From NCBI GenBank assembly GCA_030831165.1, contig JAURLP010000012.1:1-64000 (forward strand): a stretch of DNA of 64,000 nucleotides. The letters are read 5' to 3'. The position numbers and the translations under genes were made by a program. Origin of the DNA: Gammaproteobacteria bacterium (GTDB taxonomy: Bacteria > Pseudomonadota > Gammaproteobacteria > Pseudomonadales > Pseudohongiellaceae). The notes under the pieces were generated by a model. It was not told the origin of the DNA. It was given only the letters and a program-made list of their open reading frames with translations, and searched no databases. This document shows positions 1 through 13,061 of the stretch, one piece after another. The stretch's first letter is position 1; every line of letters starts with the position of its first letter.

Positions 1-3000
1 AAATTAGCAGGTTTTAAATCGTTCGTAGACCCGACTACCGTTAATCTCCCCACCAATCTTTGTGCCGTTGTTGGCCCTAATGGCTGCGGCAAATCCAATA
101 TCATTGATGCCGTGCGCTGGGTGCTGGGTGAAAGCTCTGCCAAAAACCTGCGTGGCGAGCAGATGACCGATGTCATCTTTAATGGTTCCAGCAGTCGCAA
201 ACCGGTTGGTCAGGCCACGGTTGAACTGATCTTTGATAACAGTGACCGCACCATCAAAGGCCAGTACGCCAGTTATAACGAAATCTCTGTTAAACGCGTG
301 GTGAACACTGAGGCCCAGTCGACTTACCTCTTAAATGGCGAAAAGTGTCGACGTCGGGATATCACCGATATCTTTCTGGGTACGGGGCTTGGGCCACGCT
401 CATACTCCATTATTGAACAGGGCATGGTGTCACGCTTAATTGAATCGAAACCTGAAGAGCTGCGGGTCTTTATTGAAGAAGCGGCGGGCATCTCAAAGTA
501 TAAAGAAAGAAGGCGTGAAACCGAAAACCGCATCAAACGCACTAAAGAGAATCTAGAGCGTTTAACGGATATCCGTGAAGAGCTGGAGCGTCAGTTGCAG
601 CATTTGCAACGTCAGGCCAAGGCTGCTGAGCGCTATAAGGAATATAAACAGCAGGAGCGAGATAACCAGGCTAATTTAAATGCCCTTCGCTGGCGTAACT
701 TTGACCATGAAGTTAAAAAGGCTCAGCAAACCATCAGGGAACTGGAAGTTAAGCTGGAGGCCAGCATTGCTTCTTATCGTTCATTCGAAGCTGAAATAGA
801 AAAACACAGGGAGGCCAATTCAGACCTGCAAGAAGTCTACCAGAAGGTACAGGCAAGCTTTTATTCTCTGGGCAGTGAGATAAGCAAGATCGAACAAAAC
901 ATAGAGCATCAGCGCCAACGCCAACTCGAGCTTTCTGAAGAGCTCAACAACATCCAGATTAATTTGTCCAATGCTGAACGTGAACTGCTTGAAGACAAAG
1001 AGCAAATCACCCAGCTACAGTCCACTATTGCTGAAATTGAGCCAGAGTTAAGTGTTGCATCCGAACAGGCTAAAGCCTCATCGGCTGCACTCGAGGAAGC
1101 TGAAAAAGCCATGTCATCCTGGCAGCAGGACTGGGATCATTTTAATACGGATTCTGCCGAGGCAACTCGTGTTGCGGAAGTTGAACAGCAACGGATCAGG
1201 CATCTTGAGAATATCGTTGAGCGCGGTATTCAGCGCCAGTCTGGTTTGAATGCAGAGCTGGAAGGTTTACACACTGATAATGATGAGCAGGAGATAGTTA
1301 GTTTATCCGAAAAAATCAGTGCCATTGAAGCGGATACGGCGGCCTTACAGGAAGAAAATCATAGCTTGTTAGACAACATTGATGAGATCAGAGTCAAGTT
1401 AAAAGACTCCAATAGCACGCTGGCGCAAAAACGTAGTGAATTACAGACCCAAATTGGCCGTCAGGCCTCGTTGGAAGCATTACAGCAATCGGCACTGGGT
1501 AAACAGGAAGATCAGGCGATTGAATGGCTGGAGCAACATGGGCTGAGCAGCAATAAGCGTTTGCTGGATGAAATCAAGGTAGACGCCGGATGGGAGTTAG
1601 CCGTAGAGACAGTTCTGGGAAAAAATATGCAGGCCGTTTGCGTGGATGACCTGAGTTCCTTAAGTGAGCTCTTAAGTAATTACATTAGTGGCTTGATGCA
1701 GTTTGTGGATAATGGCGCCAGTGCATCTACCAGCTCTACAAATTCACTGCAGGATCGAGCCTTAATCTCGAAAGTGCAAAGTCAGCGTAATCTGGGTTCT
1801 TTGCTGGATGGCATTTATGTAGCCGAGTCCTTGGCTGAAGCGATGGAGTTACGTTCGCAGTTAATGAGTCATGAGTCATTAGTCACACGCGATGGAGTCT
1901 GGCTCGGCAGCAGCTGGCTGCGAATAGCAAAAGGCTTTGATGAAGAAGCCGGTATGCTTAAACGCCAGAAAGAATTAACTACGCTGGCATCTTCGATAGA
2001 AAGCTTGAATCAGCAGATAGCTCAAACTACAGACGATACTGAAACCTTGCAGTCAAATTTGAGCCAATTCGAACAGGAAAAAGAAGACTATCTGGATAAA
2101 TTAACAGCCCTTAACAAGGAAGCCGCCAATCTGAATGCAGAGCGCTCTGCTGTAAAAGTAAAAATCGAACAGATTAATGAACGCAAACAGCGTATTCGCA
2201 AAGAAGTCGAAGAGCTGCAGGAACAGGTTAAGCAAGAACAGACCAACATCGCTAATGCCAGAGTGAATTTACAGGATGCACTTGATCGCATGGCGAAAGA
2301 TACCGCAAAAAGAGAAGAGCTTCTGCAACAGCGTGAAGAAGTCCGCTCAACCTTGGAACGTGCTCGCCAAAAAGCCGGTCAGGATAAAGATGCCAGCCAT
2401 GCATTGACTTTGCAACATCAGACTCAAGTGACTCAACTAGGTTCCTTAAATACAGCACTTGAACGTATCACGACGCAGGTTCAGGCCTATGTGAATCGTC
2501 AGCAGCAGATCCAGCTTAATTTAAAACAAAGTGATGATCCGATTCCGGCTTTAAAACAAGCGCTTGAGGAGAAATTGTCTTCGCGTGTTTCCATTGAAAA
2601 TGAAATGAACGAAGCAAAAAGTAAAGTGGATGAGGTTGAGCATGAACTTCGTGAGTTGGAAAAAAGACGCACTGAAACTCAGGAAAACACCCAGGGTATT
2701 AGAGATGAATTGGCGACCAGACGTCTAAATATAGAAGGCGCCAGTGTTAAACGTGAAGCGCTTGAACAACAAATAGCGCAGGCATCCTATAAACTGGAAG
2801 AAGTCATCGCGGCACTGCCGGAAGATTTAACGGTTGCGGCTTGTGAAGAAGAGCTGGAAAAACTCGCTGCTCGTATTCAGCGCCTGGGGCCAATTAATTT
2901 GGCGGCGATTGATGAATATACCAGTCAGTCAGAGCGCAAGGTTTATCTGGATCAGCAAAATGAAGATTTGGAAAAAGCACTGAATACACTGCAAAATGCT

Positions 3001-3498
3001 ATCCGCAAGATTGACCGCGAAACCAGAACTCGCTTCAAAGAAACCTTCGACAAGATCAATCTGGGTTTGCAGGAGTTATTTCCCAAAATATTCGGCGGGG
3101 GGCATGCTTATCTGGATATGATTGGAGATGATCTGCTGGATACCGGTGTCGCCATTATGGCCAGGCCGCCTGGTAAGCGAAACAGCACCATTCATTTGCT
3201 GTCCGGTGGTGAAAAGGCAATGACCGCAATCGCCCTGGTGTTTTCAATTTTCCACCTAAACCCATCACCTTTCTGTATGCTGGATGAGGTTGATGCGCCA
3301 CTGGATGATGCCAATATTGGGCGTTATGCCAATTTGGTCAAAGAAATGTCAGGTTTGATCCAGTTTATCTTCATTACGCATAATCGTTTAACCATGGAAT
3401 CGGCGAATCAGTTAATGGGGGTCACCATGCAGGAGCCAGGGGTTTCAAGATTGGTATCTGTGGACGTTGAAGAAGCCGCAGAAATGGCGGCATCGTAG
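1..3498 (+). CDS. smc: Chromosome segregation ATPase SMC (5' end outside window)
   Basis: Structural maintenance of chromosomes ATPase, which compacts and resolves sister chromosomes as a dimer with kleisin partners. The reading frame is open from base 1, so only a few N-terminal residues are missing. It begins in the conserved LAGFKSFVDPT segment and carries the Walker A motif GPNGCGKSN about 25 codons in. Two long Glu/Gln/Lys/Arg-rich coiled-coil arms flank a central hinge (roughly nt 1480-1960). The C-terminal head has the ABC signature LSGGEKAM (nt 3199-3222) and the Walker B/D-loop MLDEVDAPLDD (from nt 3277). About 1165 residues are visible, the normal size. zipA and ligA follow, the usual gammaproteobacterial order. 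An ATG at nt 112 is internal, after Walker A, and is not the start. Confidence 0.97.
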   Translation, partial: KLAGFKSFVDPTTVNLPTNLCAVVGPNGCGKSNIIDAVRWVLGESSAKNLRGEQMTDVIFNGSSSRKPVGQATVELIFDNSDRTIKGQYASYNEISVKRVVNTEAQSTYLLNGEKCRRRDITDIFLGTGLGPRSYSIIEQGMVSRLIESKPEELRVFIEEAAGISKYKERRRETENRIKRTKENLERLTDIREELERQLQHLQRQAKAAERYKEYKQQERDNQANLNALRWRNFDHEVKKAQQTIRELEVKLEASIASYRSFEAEIEKHREANSDLQEVYQKVQASFYSLGSEISKIEQNIEHQRQRQLELSEELNNIQINLSNAERELLEDKEQITQLQSTIAEIEPELSVASEQAKASSAALEEAEKAMSSWQQDWDHFNTDSAEATRVAEVEQQRIRHLENIVERGIQRQSGLNAELEGLHTDNDEQEIVSLSEKISAIEADTAALQEENHSLLDNIDEIRVKLKDSNSTLAQKRSELQTQIGRQASLEALQQSALGKQEDQAIEWLEQHGLSSNKRLLDEIKVDAGWELAVETVLGKNMQAVCVDDLSSLSELLSNYISGLMQFVDNGASASTSSTNSLQDRALISKVQSQRNLGSLLDGIYVAESLAEAMELRSQLMSHESLVTRDGVWLGSSWLRIAKGFDEEAGMLKRQKELTTLASSIESLNQQIAQTTDDTETLQSNLSQFEQEKEDYLDKLTALNKEAANLNAERSAVKVKIEQINERKQRIRKEVEELQEQVKQEQTNIANARVNLQDALDRMAKDTAKREELLQQREEVRSTLERARQKAGQDKDASHALTLQHQTQVTQLGSLNTALERITTQVQAYVNRQQQIQLNLKQSDDPIPALKQALEEKLSSRVSIENEMNEAKSKVDEVEHELRELEKRRTETQENTQGIRDELATRRLNIEGASVKREALEQQIAQASYKLEEVIAALPEDLTVAACEEELEKLAARIQRLGPINLAAIDEYTSQSERKVYLDQQNEDLEKALNTLQNAIRKIDRETRTRFKETFDKINLGLQELFPKIFGGGHAYLDMIGDDLLDTGVAIMARPPGKRNSTIHLLSGGEKAMTAIALVFSIFHLNPSPFCMLDEVDAPLDDANIGRYANLVKEMSGLIQFIFITHNRLTMESANQLMGVTMQEPGVSRLVSVDVEEAAEMAAS

Positions 3499-3669
3499 GC
3501 TGGTAATTTCTAGTAAGGTAAGAGATTAATTTAAAAAAACAAAAAAATATTAAGAACACTTGGAAAGGTATAGAAAGCATTCAGATCTTTCAAAGCTTAT
3601 GTCAAAATATGCCAGGGTCATGAATCCTAACAATAATAAAAAGCACTATTTTTTTGATGGAGTTGAGTC

Positions 3670-7148
<3,479 letters not shown>

Positions 7149-7206
7149 AGTATAGCTTACGAGTATCTGTGGCTTACTTTAACTTTTTAAAAATGAGAAT
7201 TCAAAA

Positions 7207-7812
7207 ATGCGTATATTTTTTGTATTCGTTATGCTGGCTTTTCTGACGTCCTGCGTGTCGCCACATCCTGAGAATACCGGCAATATCTGCAGCATGTTTG
7301 AAGACCGTCGCAGCTGGTATCGAGCCGCTAAGAAAACTGAAGACCGCTGGGGCACTCCCGTCTATATCAGTATGGCAATCATGGAGCAGGAATCTTCTTT
7401 TCAGGCCCGTGCCAAACCAGCCAGGACCAAGCTTCTGGGTTTTATACCCTGGACCCGCCCATCTTCAGCCTATGGTTATGCTCAGGTTCTGGATGAAACC
7501 TGGACTGACTATAAGGAAAATGCAGGCAATTGGGGTGCTAGTCGCGCTGATTTTTCTGATGCAATGGACTTTGTCGGTTGGTATACGAATTCATCGAGGC
7601 GTCAGAATAGAATCGCCCGAACCGACGCCTATAATCTTTATCTGGCTTACCATGAAGGTAACGGTGGTTGGGCCAGAGGAACCTATAACAGCAAAGGCTG
7701 GCTGATTGATGTAGCCAGGAACGTTCAGAACACTGCCAATGTCTATGAAAATCAGTATCGGGGCTGTGAACGCGAATTAGGTCGTAATTGGTTCATGAGG
7801 CTATTCTTCTGA
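7207..7812 (+). CDS. Lipoprotein with lytic-transglycosylase (SLT-like) fold
   Basis: Predicted peptidoglycan-cleaving lipoprotein of the SLT/lysozyme-like superfamily. The N-terminus has a type II signal peptide with lipobox LTSC (Cys16), so the mature protein is probably membrane-anchored in the periplasm. The SLT motif AIMEQESSF gives Glu62 as the likely catalytic acid. It is followed by GYAQVLDETW, the counterpart of the GLMQ segment, and by YLAYHEGNGGW, the counterpart of the N/AYN-G loop. The 201 residues amount to a single catalytic domain without other modules. It starts 58 bases after ligA and overlaps the start of the djlA-like gene, suggesting coupled translation. The family assignment rests on motifs; substrate and partner are unknown. 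Confidence 0.8.
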   Translation: MRIFFVFVMLAFLTSCVSPHPENTGNICSMFEDRRSWYRAAKKTEDRWGTPVYISMAIMEQESSFQARAKPARTKLLGFIPWTRPSSAYGYAQVLDETWTDYKENAGNWGASRADFSDAMDFVGWYTNSSRRQNRIARTDAYNLYLAYHEGNGGWARGTYNSKGWLIDVARNVQNTANVYENQYRGCERELGRNWFMRLFF

Positions 7813-8624
7813 GTTGGTGGGGTAAAGTATTTGGGGGCACCTTTGGCTTTATGCTTGGGGGGCCTCTAGGAGCCTTGTTGGGTGCTTCACTGGGTCATAA
7901 TTTTGACCGCGGTATAAGGCGCCTTGATAGCATCAGCGGCATGAGGAATACCGACCAGGTAGAAACTATCCAGTCTGCCTTCTTTACGGCTACTTTTTTC
8001 ATGATGGGGCATATCTCGAAAGTTGACGGAAGAGTGTCCCAGGATGAGATTCAGGTCGCCCAGCATGTCATGCGACAAATGAATCTGAATACTGAACAAA
8101 AAAAAGTTGCTATTAACTTATTTGAGCAGGGCAAAAATCAGGATATTCAGGTAGATGAAGTTCTTGATCAGTTTCGCAAGGAGTGTCATCGTCGTCGAAA
8201 CCTGATGCAGATGTTTCTTGAGATACTGGTCATGACGGCTTTAGCCGATGGCGCACTGCATAAAAGTGAGGAAAAGGCTCTCTGGGAAACAGCTCAAACC
8301 CTGGGTTTTTCCAACTCAGACTTTCAGCATATTCTGGGAAGAGGGCAGGCTCAACAGCATTACCAGCAGAATCGGCGAACCCATAGCAGCCGCAGCTCTG
8401 ATAGAGGCAGGTTGAATTTAACCGATGCCTACCAGTTATTAGGGATAACGGCTTCAGCCAGCAACCAAGAAGTGAAAAAAGCCTATCGACGACAAATGAA
8501 TCAGCATCATCCGGATAAGCTGGTTTCGAAAGGCTTACCACAGGAAATGATGGATATTGCTAATCAGAAAACCCAGGATATCAAAGCGGCTTATGAACTG
8601 ATCAAGCAAACCCGTAATATATAA
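7788..8624 (+). CDS. djlA: DjlA-type membrane co-chaperone (TerB-like + J domain)
   Basis: Inner-membrane J-domain protein that stimulates DnaK. The N-terminus WWGKVFGGTFGFMLGGPLGALLGASLGHNFD matches the Gly-rich DjlA transmembrane segment here shown only in part: WWGKVFGG then GGPLGALLGASLGHNFD. The middle (~60-190) is a TerB-like helical domain, and the last ~65 residues are a J domain (AYQLLGITASASNQEVKKAY, then the HHPDK loop). No ATG lies before the membrane segment. The given start is TTG, overlapping the upstream gene by 25 bases and yielding MVHEAILLSWWGK. A CTG at 7809, preceded by ATGAGG about 8 bases upstream, would give a start closer to E. coli DjlA. Product confident, start uncertain. 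Confidence 0.88.
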   Translation: MVHEAILLSWWGKVFGGTFGFMLGGPLGALLGASLGHNFDRGIRRLDSISGMRNTDQVETIQSAFFTATFFMMGHISKVDGRVSQDEIQVAQHVMRQMNLNTEQKKVAINLFEQGKNQDIQVDEVLDQFRKECHRRRNLMQMFLEILVMTALADGALHKSEEKALWETAQTLGFSNSDFQHILGRGQAQQHYQQNRRTHSSRSSDRGRLNLTDAYQLLGITASASNQEVKKAYRRQMNQHHPDKLVSKGLPQEMMDIANQKTQDIKAAYELIKQTRNI

Positions 8625-8658
8625 TTAACATTAATATAGTTTAATAACTGCATGATAA

Positions 8659-11601
8659 TTAAAGTTTATTTATTTCAAGTTTAAGCTTTTCTAATTCAAC
8701 ACGATGTTCCTTGTTGCTGATAACGCCAATACTGCGTTTATCTGGTGTTAAATATTTAGCGGCAACTTTTTGCAGAATCGGGATATCCACTTCAAGCACT
8801 TGTTGCCGAAATTTAGCTCGATGTTGTTTATCTCTGCCAAATAATTCATTGAAATAAGCCTGTTTGGCTGTGCCGGCCGGGGAAGCCGGTTTATCCAGGC
8901 TGGATATAACCCCTAGTATGGCTTCTTCCAGTTGGCTGTATTCATGTTGCTTGTCATGCAACCAGTTGATGGCACGATCGAAATCGTCCAGCGTTTCAGA
9001 CAGGCGCGGATCTCGATACGAGAAAAAACGGAAACTGGCTGAACTTGAATCCTGGGTAGCGCCGCCGCCATAGGCGCCGCCTTGCTCCCTAACGGCACCA
9101 TGCAGGTAGCCATTACGCAAGAATCCTCCCAAAACAGTAAGGGCTGCTGCGTCTTTGTGAGCCGCAGGAACTGTCGGATAAGCGGTTGCACAAAAATTGA
9201 CCTGGGTGTTATAAAGCCAGGCTATTTTTACGTTCTCACGAACTGCGCCCATTTTGAAATGCCCGGTAGGTGCTGTATTAGCTGATTTTCCCCAGATCAC
9301 CTCAAGCTGTTTGACCAGTTTTTCTTTTTGACTGGCTTCAGCCACACAAAGAAGGCGTTTATCTCCCTGAGTAATCAGCTCATGCAGGGTTTGTAATTTA
9401 TTGGCAAATATTGCCAGCTGCTCATCATTGCTGAAATTTTTAACCATAGACTTCAAATTCAGGATGCCCTGCATGCCGGTATTTTCATAATTCAAGGCAG
9501 CAATTGAACTCATCCTGCTAGCCGCGATTCCCATGGCCAATACGTGACCCTGGTTGGTCACGCTTTGTTCCTTGTGACTGGCAATTTGCTGCATGAGTTC
9601 TTTTATTCTGTTTAATTCATCGAAACGACAGGACTCAAGCATATCCTGCATTAGCTTACTTAACTTTGCCTGATTGGCATAAAGGGCTTTACTGGCCAAG
9701 ATCATATAGGCATCCAGTTCTTGCTCGTCATCAAGTTGATTACGCATGCTGACATGAGCGTGAACTCCGCCACTTATGGCGGCCTGTAAAGCTTGTATAT
9801 CAAGATAACTGGATTTCCCAACTCCCAATTCAGGCAAGCAGGCGCTATAGACAGGCAAAATTGATTTAAGCTCTTCAGGCAAGGCTGGTAAACGGATAAC
9901 AATATCCTGATAGCTCAGGCCATTGGTTCCTTGCGCATAAAATGCAAAAGGGATGTTATTGATCATAGACGCTTCAGCTTGTGGCCAGTTAATCTCGGCA
10001 GGGACATCTTCCAGATCGACTTTTGGCAGGACGCTCATGTCATCAATTTGCTGTTGGCGCTGAATTAAAGCCTCGGCTTGCAAAACTAATTTGTCTTTAT
10101 CACTAGCGCTAAGTTGGCTCTTGAGAAGCGCTAGTTTATGTTTTTCTTCATCTCTGGTTTTTTTGGCCAGTTCCGTATCAGGAATGACCGTTAGTGTCAC
10201 TCTGTGTTGGTTATTAAGCAGATAGTCGTTGATTAAGCTCGGCAGAAAAGCCGGATCCTGAATGTCCGTTTTTAATTGTTTCAAGACAGGGTCTATGTCC
10301 AGCAGCTCAATAGGGTCTCCTCGATGAGTCGCTGTTGAAAGCGACGAAAGAATTAATTGCAGGCCATAAGGATAGCTGTCACCCGTTATTTCACGTTGAT
10401 GAAGCTCAAGGCTATGCAGGGCAGCTTCGACCATGCTCTGCTCAACACTCTGTTCTGCGACAGTCTTTAAGGTATTCAGGATAAGTTCCTCAATAGCGTC
10501 AGTGTCGGCTGCATCGCAGGATTCCAAACCACAAATAAAACTCATTTCACGGTGAGAATCTTCCAAACCGCAAAGCGGCGATGGCGACGCGCCAAGCTTT
10601 GTAGTCTCAAGAACCTGAAGTAGAGGGCTGGCACTATTGTCGAGTAACACAGAAGAAAGCAGTTGTGACTTAAACAGCTCTTCCAGACTGGTGCTTTTCC
10701 CCAAGAGCCAGGCAACTAACACGTGGCTTTTATGTTTTAAATCATCGTCCGCTTCATCATTATCCAATGGGAAATATTCCGTGGCCTTAATGGGTTCCTG
10801 ATACCGCTGTTCGTCACCAACGGCGATATGAACATCCAGTTTGTCAAATTGCGAAAGGGCCAGTGCTTCAATCTTGTTCTGATGTTCGCTGGCAGCGATA
10901 TCTCCGAAAGTCATGAAGATGGCATTACTGGGGTGGTAGTGAGTTTTATAAAATTTAACTAATTGCTCATAGCTCAAGTTTGGAATGTCTGCTGGGTCAC
11001 CGCCACTGTTGTAGTGATAAGTTGTCGTTGGGTATAAATGTTTGCAGAGATGCTGCCAGATAAGACTGTTTTGAGAACTCATGGCTCCTTTCATCTCGTT
11101 ATACACCACGCCTTTGTATTCCAGTTCTGTCGCCGGCTTGCTTGCTTCACTAAACTCGAGGCGATGACCTTCCTGTGAAAAATCCAGGGGATCCAGTCGT
11201 GAAAAGAAAACTGCATCCAGATAAACCTCTAGCAAATTATTAAAATCTTTTCGGTTTTGGCTGGCAAAGGGGTATGCCGTCCAGTCACTACTGGTCATGG
11301 CGTTCATGAAAGTATTCATTGAACGCCGAATCATCATGAAAAAAGGGTCTCTAACCGGAAATTTCTTGCTGCCGCATAAGGCGGTATGTTCAAGGATGTG
11401 GGCAACCCCTGTTGAGTCCATTGGCACAGTCCGCAAAGCGACCATAAAAACATTTTCCGGATTTTCGCTGGCTAGATGGAAGTGTTTGGCACCAGTGACT
11501 TTGTGCTCATATTCTTCTACGGTGATATTGAGCGTTTCAAGAAAGCGACTGCGTAATTGTGTAAAGGAAGAATCTAGAGAGTGGTTTGCTTCTGACTGCA
11601 T
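8659..11601 (-). CDS. M16C zinc metallopeptidase, presequence-protease (PreP) family
   Basis: Large clamshell zinc peptidase of the pitrilysin/PreP family, which degrades unstructured peptides inside a closed chamber. The inverted zinc motif HILEH (HxxEH) lies near the N-terminus (residues 68-72 from the ATG), followed by TALCGSKKFPVRDPFF, typical of the PreP/Cym1 branch. The distal Glu ligand is expected in the YNEMKGAM region. Two halves of M16 repeats fill 980 residues, a normal length. No signal peptide is visible, so it is probably cytoplasmic. ATG at 11601 is chosen; an in-frame TTG at 11625 would add eight residues but has a poorly spaced purine tract. It lies about 75 bases downstream of the GTPase gene on the same strand. 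Confidence 0.9.
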   Translation of the reverse strand: MQSEANHSLDSSFTQLRSRFLETLNITVEEYEHKVTGAKHFHLASENPENVFMVALRTVPMDSTGVAHILEHTALCGSKKFPVRDPFFMMIRRSMNTFMNAMTSSDWTAYPFASQNRKDFNNLLEVYLDAVFFSRLDPLDFSQEGHRLEFSEASKPATELEYKGVVYNEMKGAMSSQNSLIWQHLCKHLYPTTTYHYNSGGDPADIPNLSYEQLVKFYKTHYHPSNAIFMTFGDIAASEHQNKIEALALSQFDKLDVHIAVGDEQRYQEPIKATEYFPLDNDEADDDLKHKSHVLVAWLLGKSTSLEELFKSQLLSSVLLDNSASPLLQVLETTKLGASPSPLCGLEDSHREMSFICGLESCDAADTDAIEELILNTLKTVAEQSVEQSMVEAALHSLELHQREITGDSYPYGLQLILSSLSTATHRGDPIELLDIDPVLKQLKTDIQDPAFLPSLINDYLLNNQHRVTLTVIPDTELAKKTRDEEKHKLALLKSQLSASDKDKLVLQAEALIQRQQQIDDMSVLPKVDLEDVPAEINWPQAEASMINNIPFAFYAQGTNGLSYQDIVIRLPALPEELKSILPVYSACLPELGVGKSSYLDIQALQAAISGGVHAHVSMRNQLDDEQELDAYMILASKALYANQAKLSKLMQDMLESCRFDELNRIKELMQQIASHKEQSVTNQGHVLAMGIAASRMSSIAALNYENTGMQGILNLKSMVKNFSNDEQLAIFANKLQTLHELITQGDKRLLCVAEASQKEKLVKQLEVIWGKSANTAPTGHFKMGAVRENVKIAWLYNTQVNFCATAYPTVPAAHKDAAALTVLGGFLRNGYLHGAVREQGGAYGGGATQDSSSASFRFFSYRDPRLSETLDDFDRAINWLHDKQHEYSQLEEAILGVISSLDKPASPAGTAKQAYFNELFGRDKQHRAKFRQQVLEVDIPILQKVAAKYLTPDKRSIGVISNKEHRVELEKLKLEINKL

Positions 11602-11677
11602 TAAATCTATCTCGAATGACGACAAAGCCTTAATTTTAGCTTATTCGAAGATAAAGGTCAGGAAATAGTGGATTAGT

Positions 11678-12508
11678 TTAGGTTAGGGCTATCTGTTCAG
11701 GTTTTTCCAGACTGATTCTGCCCAAAGCCCCATTTCTGATGTCATTAAGCAGGGTTTCGCTGGCTTTATGATAATCGACTCCACCTTTGCGCAGGCAGCC
11801 TCTTTTTATACCGATAGCCTCAAGTAATAGAGAGGCTTCCAGGGAAACATCAGGCAACTGGTAACGTTCAGCCAATTGCACAGGGTAATCTCTTCGGAGA
11901 AAATCGATTGCAAACAAAGCTATGTCTTCAAATTCTATGGCAGTATTTTTAATGGCGCCAGTAACCGCCAGCCTGTAAGCAGATTGCTGGTCTTCAATTT
12001 TTGGCCACAATACGCCTGGGGTATCAATTAATTTGATGGATTCATCGAGGCTGATTTCACTCGCATGTTTTGTTACCGCAGGTTCATTGCCAACTTTCGC
12101 GATTTTCCTCTCAGATAAAATATTCAAAAAAGTCGATTTTCCTACATTGGGGATGCCAACTATCATTATTCTCAGTATTTGCTCTGGTTTTTTTCCTGAT
12201 ACTTTACGAGCATTTTTTAATATTTTTTTGATGGCTTCTGGCTGGTTTTTATCGAGAGCATAGGGGGTAATATTTTTTTGTTCATAGAAGTCGATCCACA
12301 ATTTTGTTGTAGCCGGGTCAGCCAGATCGGTTTTGTTAAGCACCTTTAATCTGGCAGTTTCTTTTATTAAAGAGTTTAGTAAAGGATTTTCACTGGAGTA
12401 GGGTAAGCGGGCATCTACTAGCTCAATAACCAGGTCAACTTGTAAAAGTAATTTCATGATATCCTTTCTGGCTTTATTCATATGGCCTGGATACCAACCG
12501 ATAGTCAT
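11678..12508 (-). CDS. ylqF: Circularly permuted ribosome biogenesis GTPase (YlqF/RbgA family)
   Basis: GTPase of the YlqF/RbgA family, whose members act in late assembly of the large ribosomal subunit. The G motifs are in circularly permuted order: G5-like DAR (32-34), G4 NKTD (58-61), then G1 GIPNVGKST (118-126) and G3 DTPG (162-165). The N-terminal IGWYPGHMNKA is the family signature. A helical C-terminal domain (~190-276) would contact rRNA. The 276 residues match the family. The start is ATG. It is divergent from bolA across about 100 bases, and the M16C peptidase gene follows downstream. Confidence 0.93.
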   Translation of the reverse strand: MTIGWYPGHMNKARKDIMKLLLQVDLVIELVDARLPYSSENPLLNSLIKETARLKVLNKTDLADPATTKLWIDFYEQKNITPYALDKNQPEAIKKILKNARKVSGKKPEQILRIMIVGIPNVGKSTFLNILSERKIAKVGNEPAVTKHASEISLDESIKLIDTPGVLWPKIEDQQSAYRLAVTGAIKNTAIEFEDIALFAIDFLRRDYPVQLAERYQLPDVSLEASLLLEAIGIKRGCLRKGGVDYHKASETLLNDIRNGALGRISLEKPEQIALT

Positions 12509-12604
12509 GTGCTTTCCCTGTTATTAAAAGACGGGCTATTGTAGAACTAATATAAGGTTGGGTGAACCATGCGCATGAACTTATCAAGAAAGAGAATGAT
12601 TACA

Positions 12605-12913
12605 ATGAATCTAGAACAGCAAATGATATCGAAATTGCAAGCCGAATTTGAGCCAGAGCATCTTGAACTATTAAATGAGAGTCACATGCATGCGGGAATA
12701 GCTACCGATTCGCATTTTAATCTCTTGCTTGTCAGCCAACGTTTTAAGGACTTAAAAAAAGTACAAAGACATCAGGCTGTGTATAAGCTGCTTAAGAAAG
12801 AATTATCGGGGCCGGTACATGCTTTGGCCTTGCATCTGTATAGTCCGGACGAGTGGCTTGCTGGCAAGCAAGAAATTCATGCCTCACCAAATTGTGAAGG
12901 TAAAAATATATAA
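12605..12913 (+). CDS. bolA: BolA family protein
   Basis: Small BolA-fold protein; in proteobacteria BolA acts with monothiol glutaredoxins in iron and Fe-S homeostasis and influences cell shape. Recognisable segments are LELLNESHMH, TDSHFNLLLVS, RHQAVYKLLKKEL, VHALALHLYSPDEW and the C-terminal ASPNC, all matching BolA itself rather than the shorter IbaG type. ATG 12605 gives 102 residues, close to E. coli BolA (105), with GAGA about 9 bases upstream. In-frame ATGs at 12596 and 12569 would add 3 or 12 residues. It is a single-gene unit divergent from the GTPase gene. Confidence 0.88.
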   Translation: MNLEQQMISKLQAEFEPEHLELLNESHMHAGIATDSHFNLLLVSQRFKDLKKVQRHQAVYKLLKKELSGPVHALALHLYSPDEWLAGKQEIHASPNCEGKNI

Positions 12914-12964
12914 AATACATATATTTATATTAATTTATTAAAGTAATATATAGATTATAATTGC

Positions 12965-12992
12965 TTGTGAAGATTTGTAATTATGCTAAAAT
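12965..12992 (+). promoter_or_regulatory. Candidate sigma70 promoter for the glucosaminidase gene
   Basis: TTGTGA (12965-12970), 16-base spacer, TAAAAT (12987-12992) in the AT-rich gap after bolA, about 70 bases before the next start codon. Motif match by eye only. Confidence 0.35.
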
Positions 12993-13031
12993 CGAGACGT
13001 CTTAAGCAGGCGTTTTTTGCAGGATTATTGA

Positions 13032-13051
13032 TATAGCTAGGTATAGCTAGG
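13032..13051 (+). repeat. Tandem 10-base repeat in a 5' leader
   Basis: Two perfect copies of TATAGCTAGG lie end to end just before the start codon at 13062. Each copy contains an AGG that could serve as a weak ribosome binding site and the palindrome TAGCTA. Confidence 0.8.
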
Positions 13052-13061
13052 TACAATAAAG

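Noticed and set aside
7298-7705. 135-codon plus-strand frame within the transglycosylase gene
   Set aside because: Out-of-frame overlap; the other frame has the lipobox and SLT motifs.
11297-11668. 123-codon plus-strand frame antisense to the M16C peptidase gene
   Set aside because: Fully covered by the conserved peptidase (including the HILEH region) and the peptide resembles nothing known.
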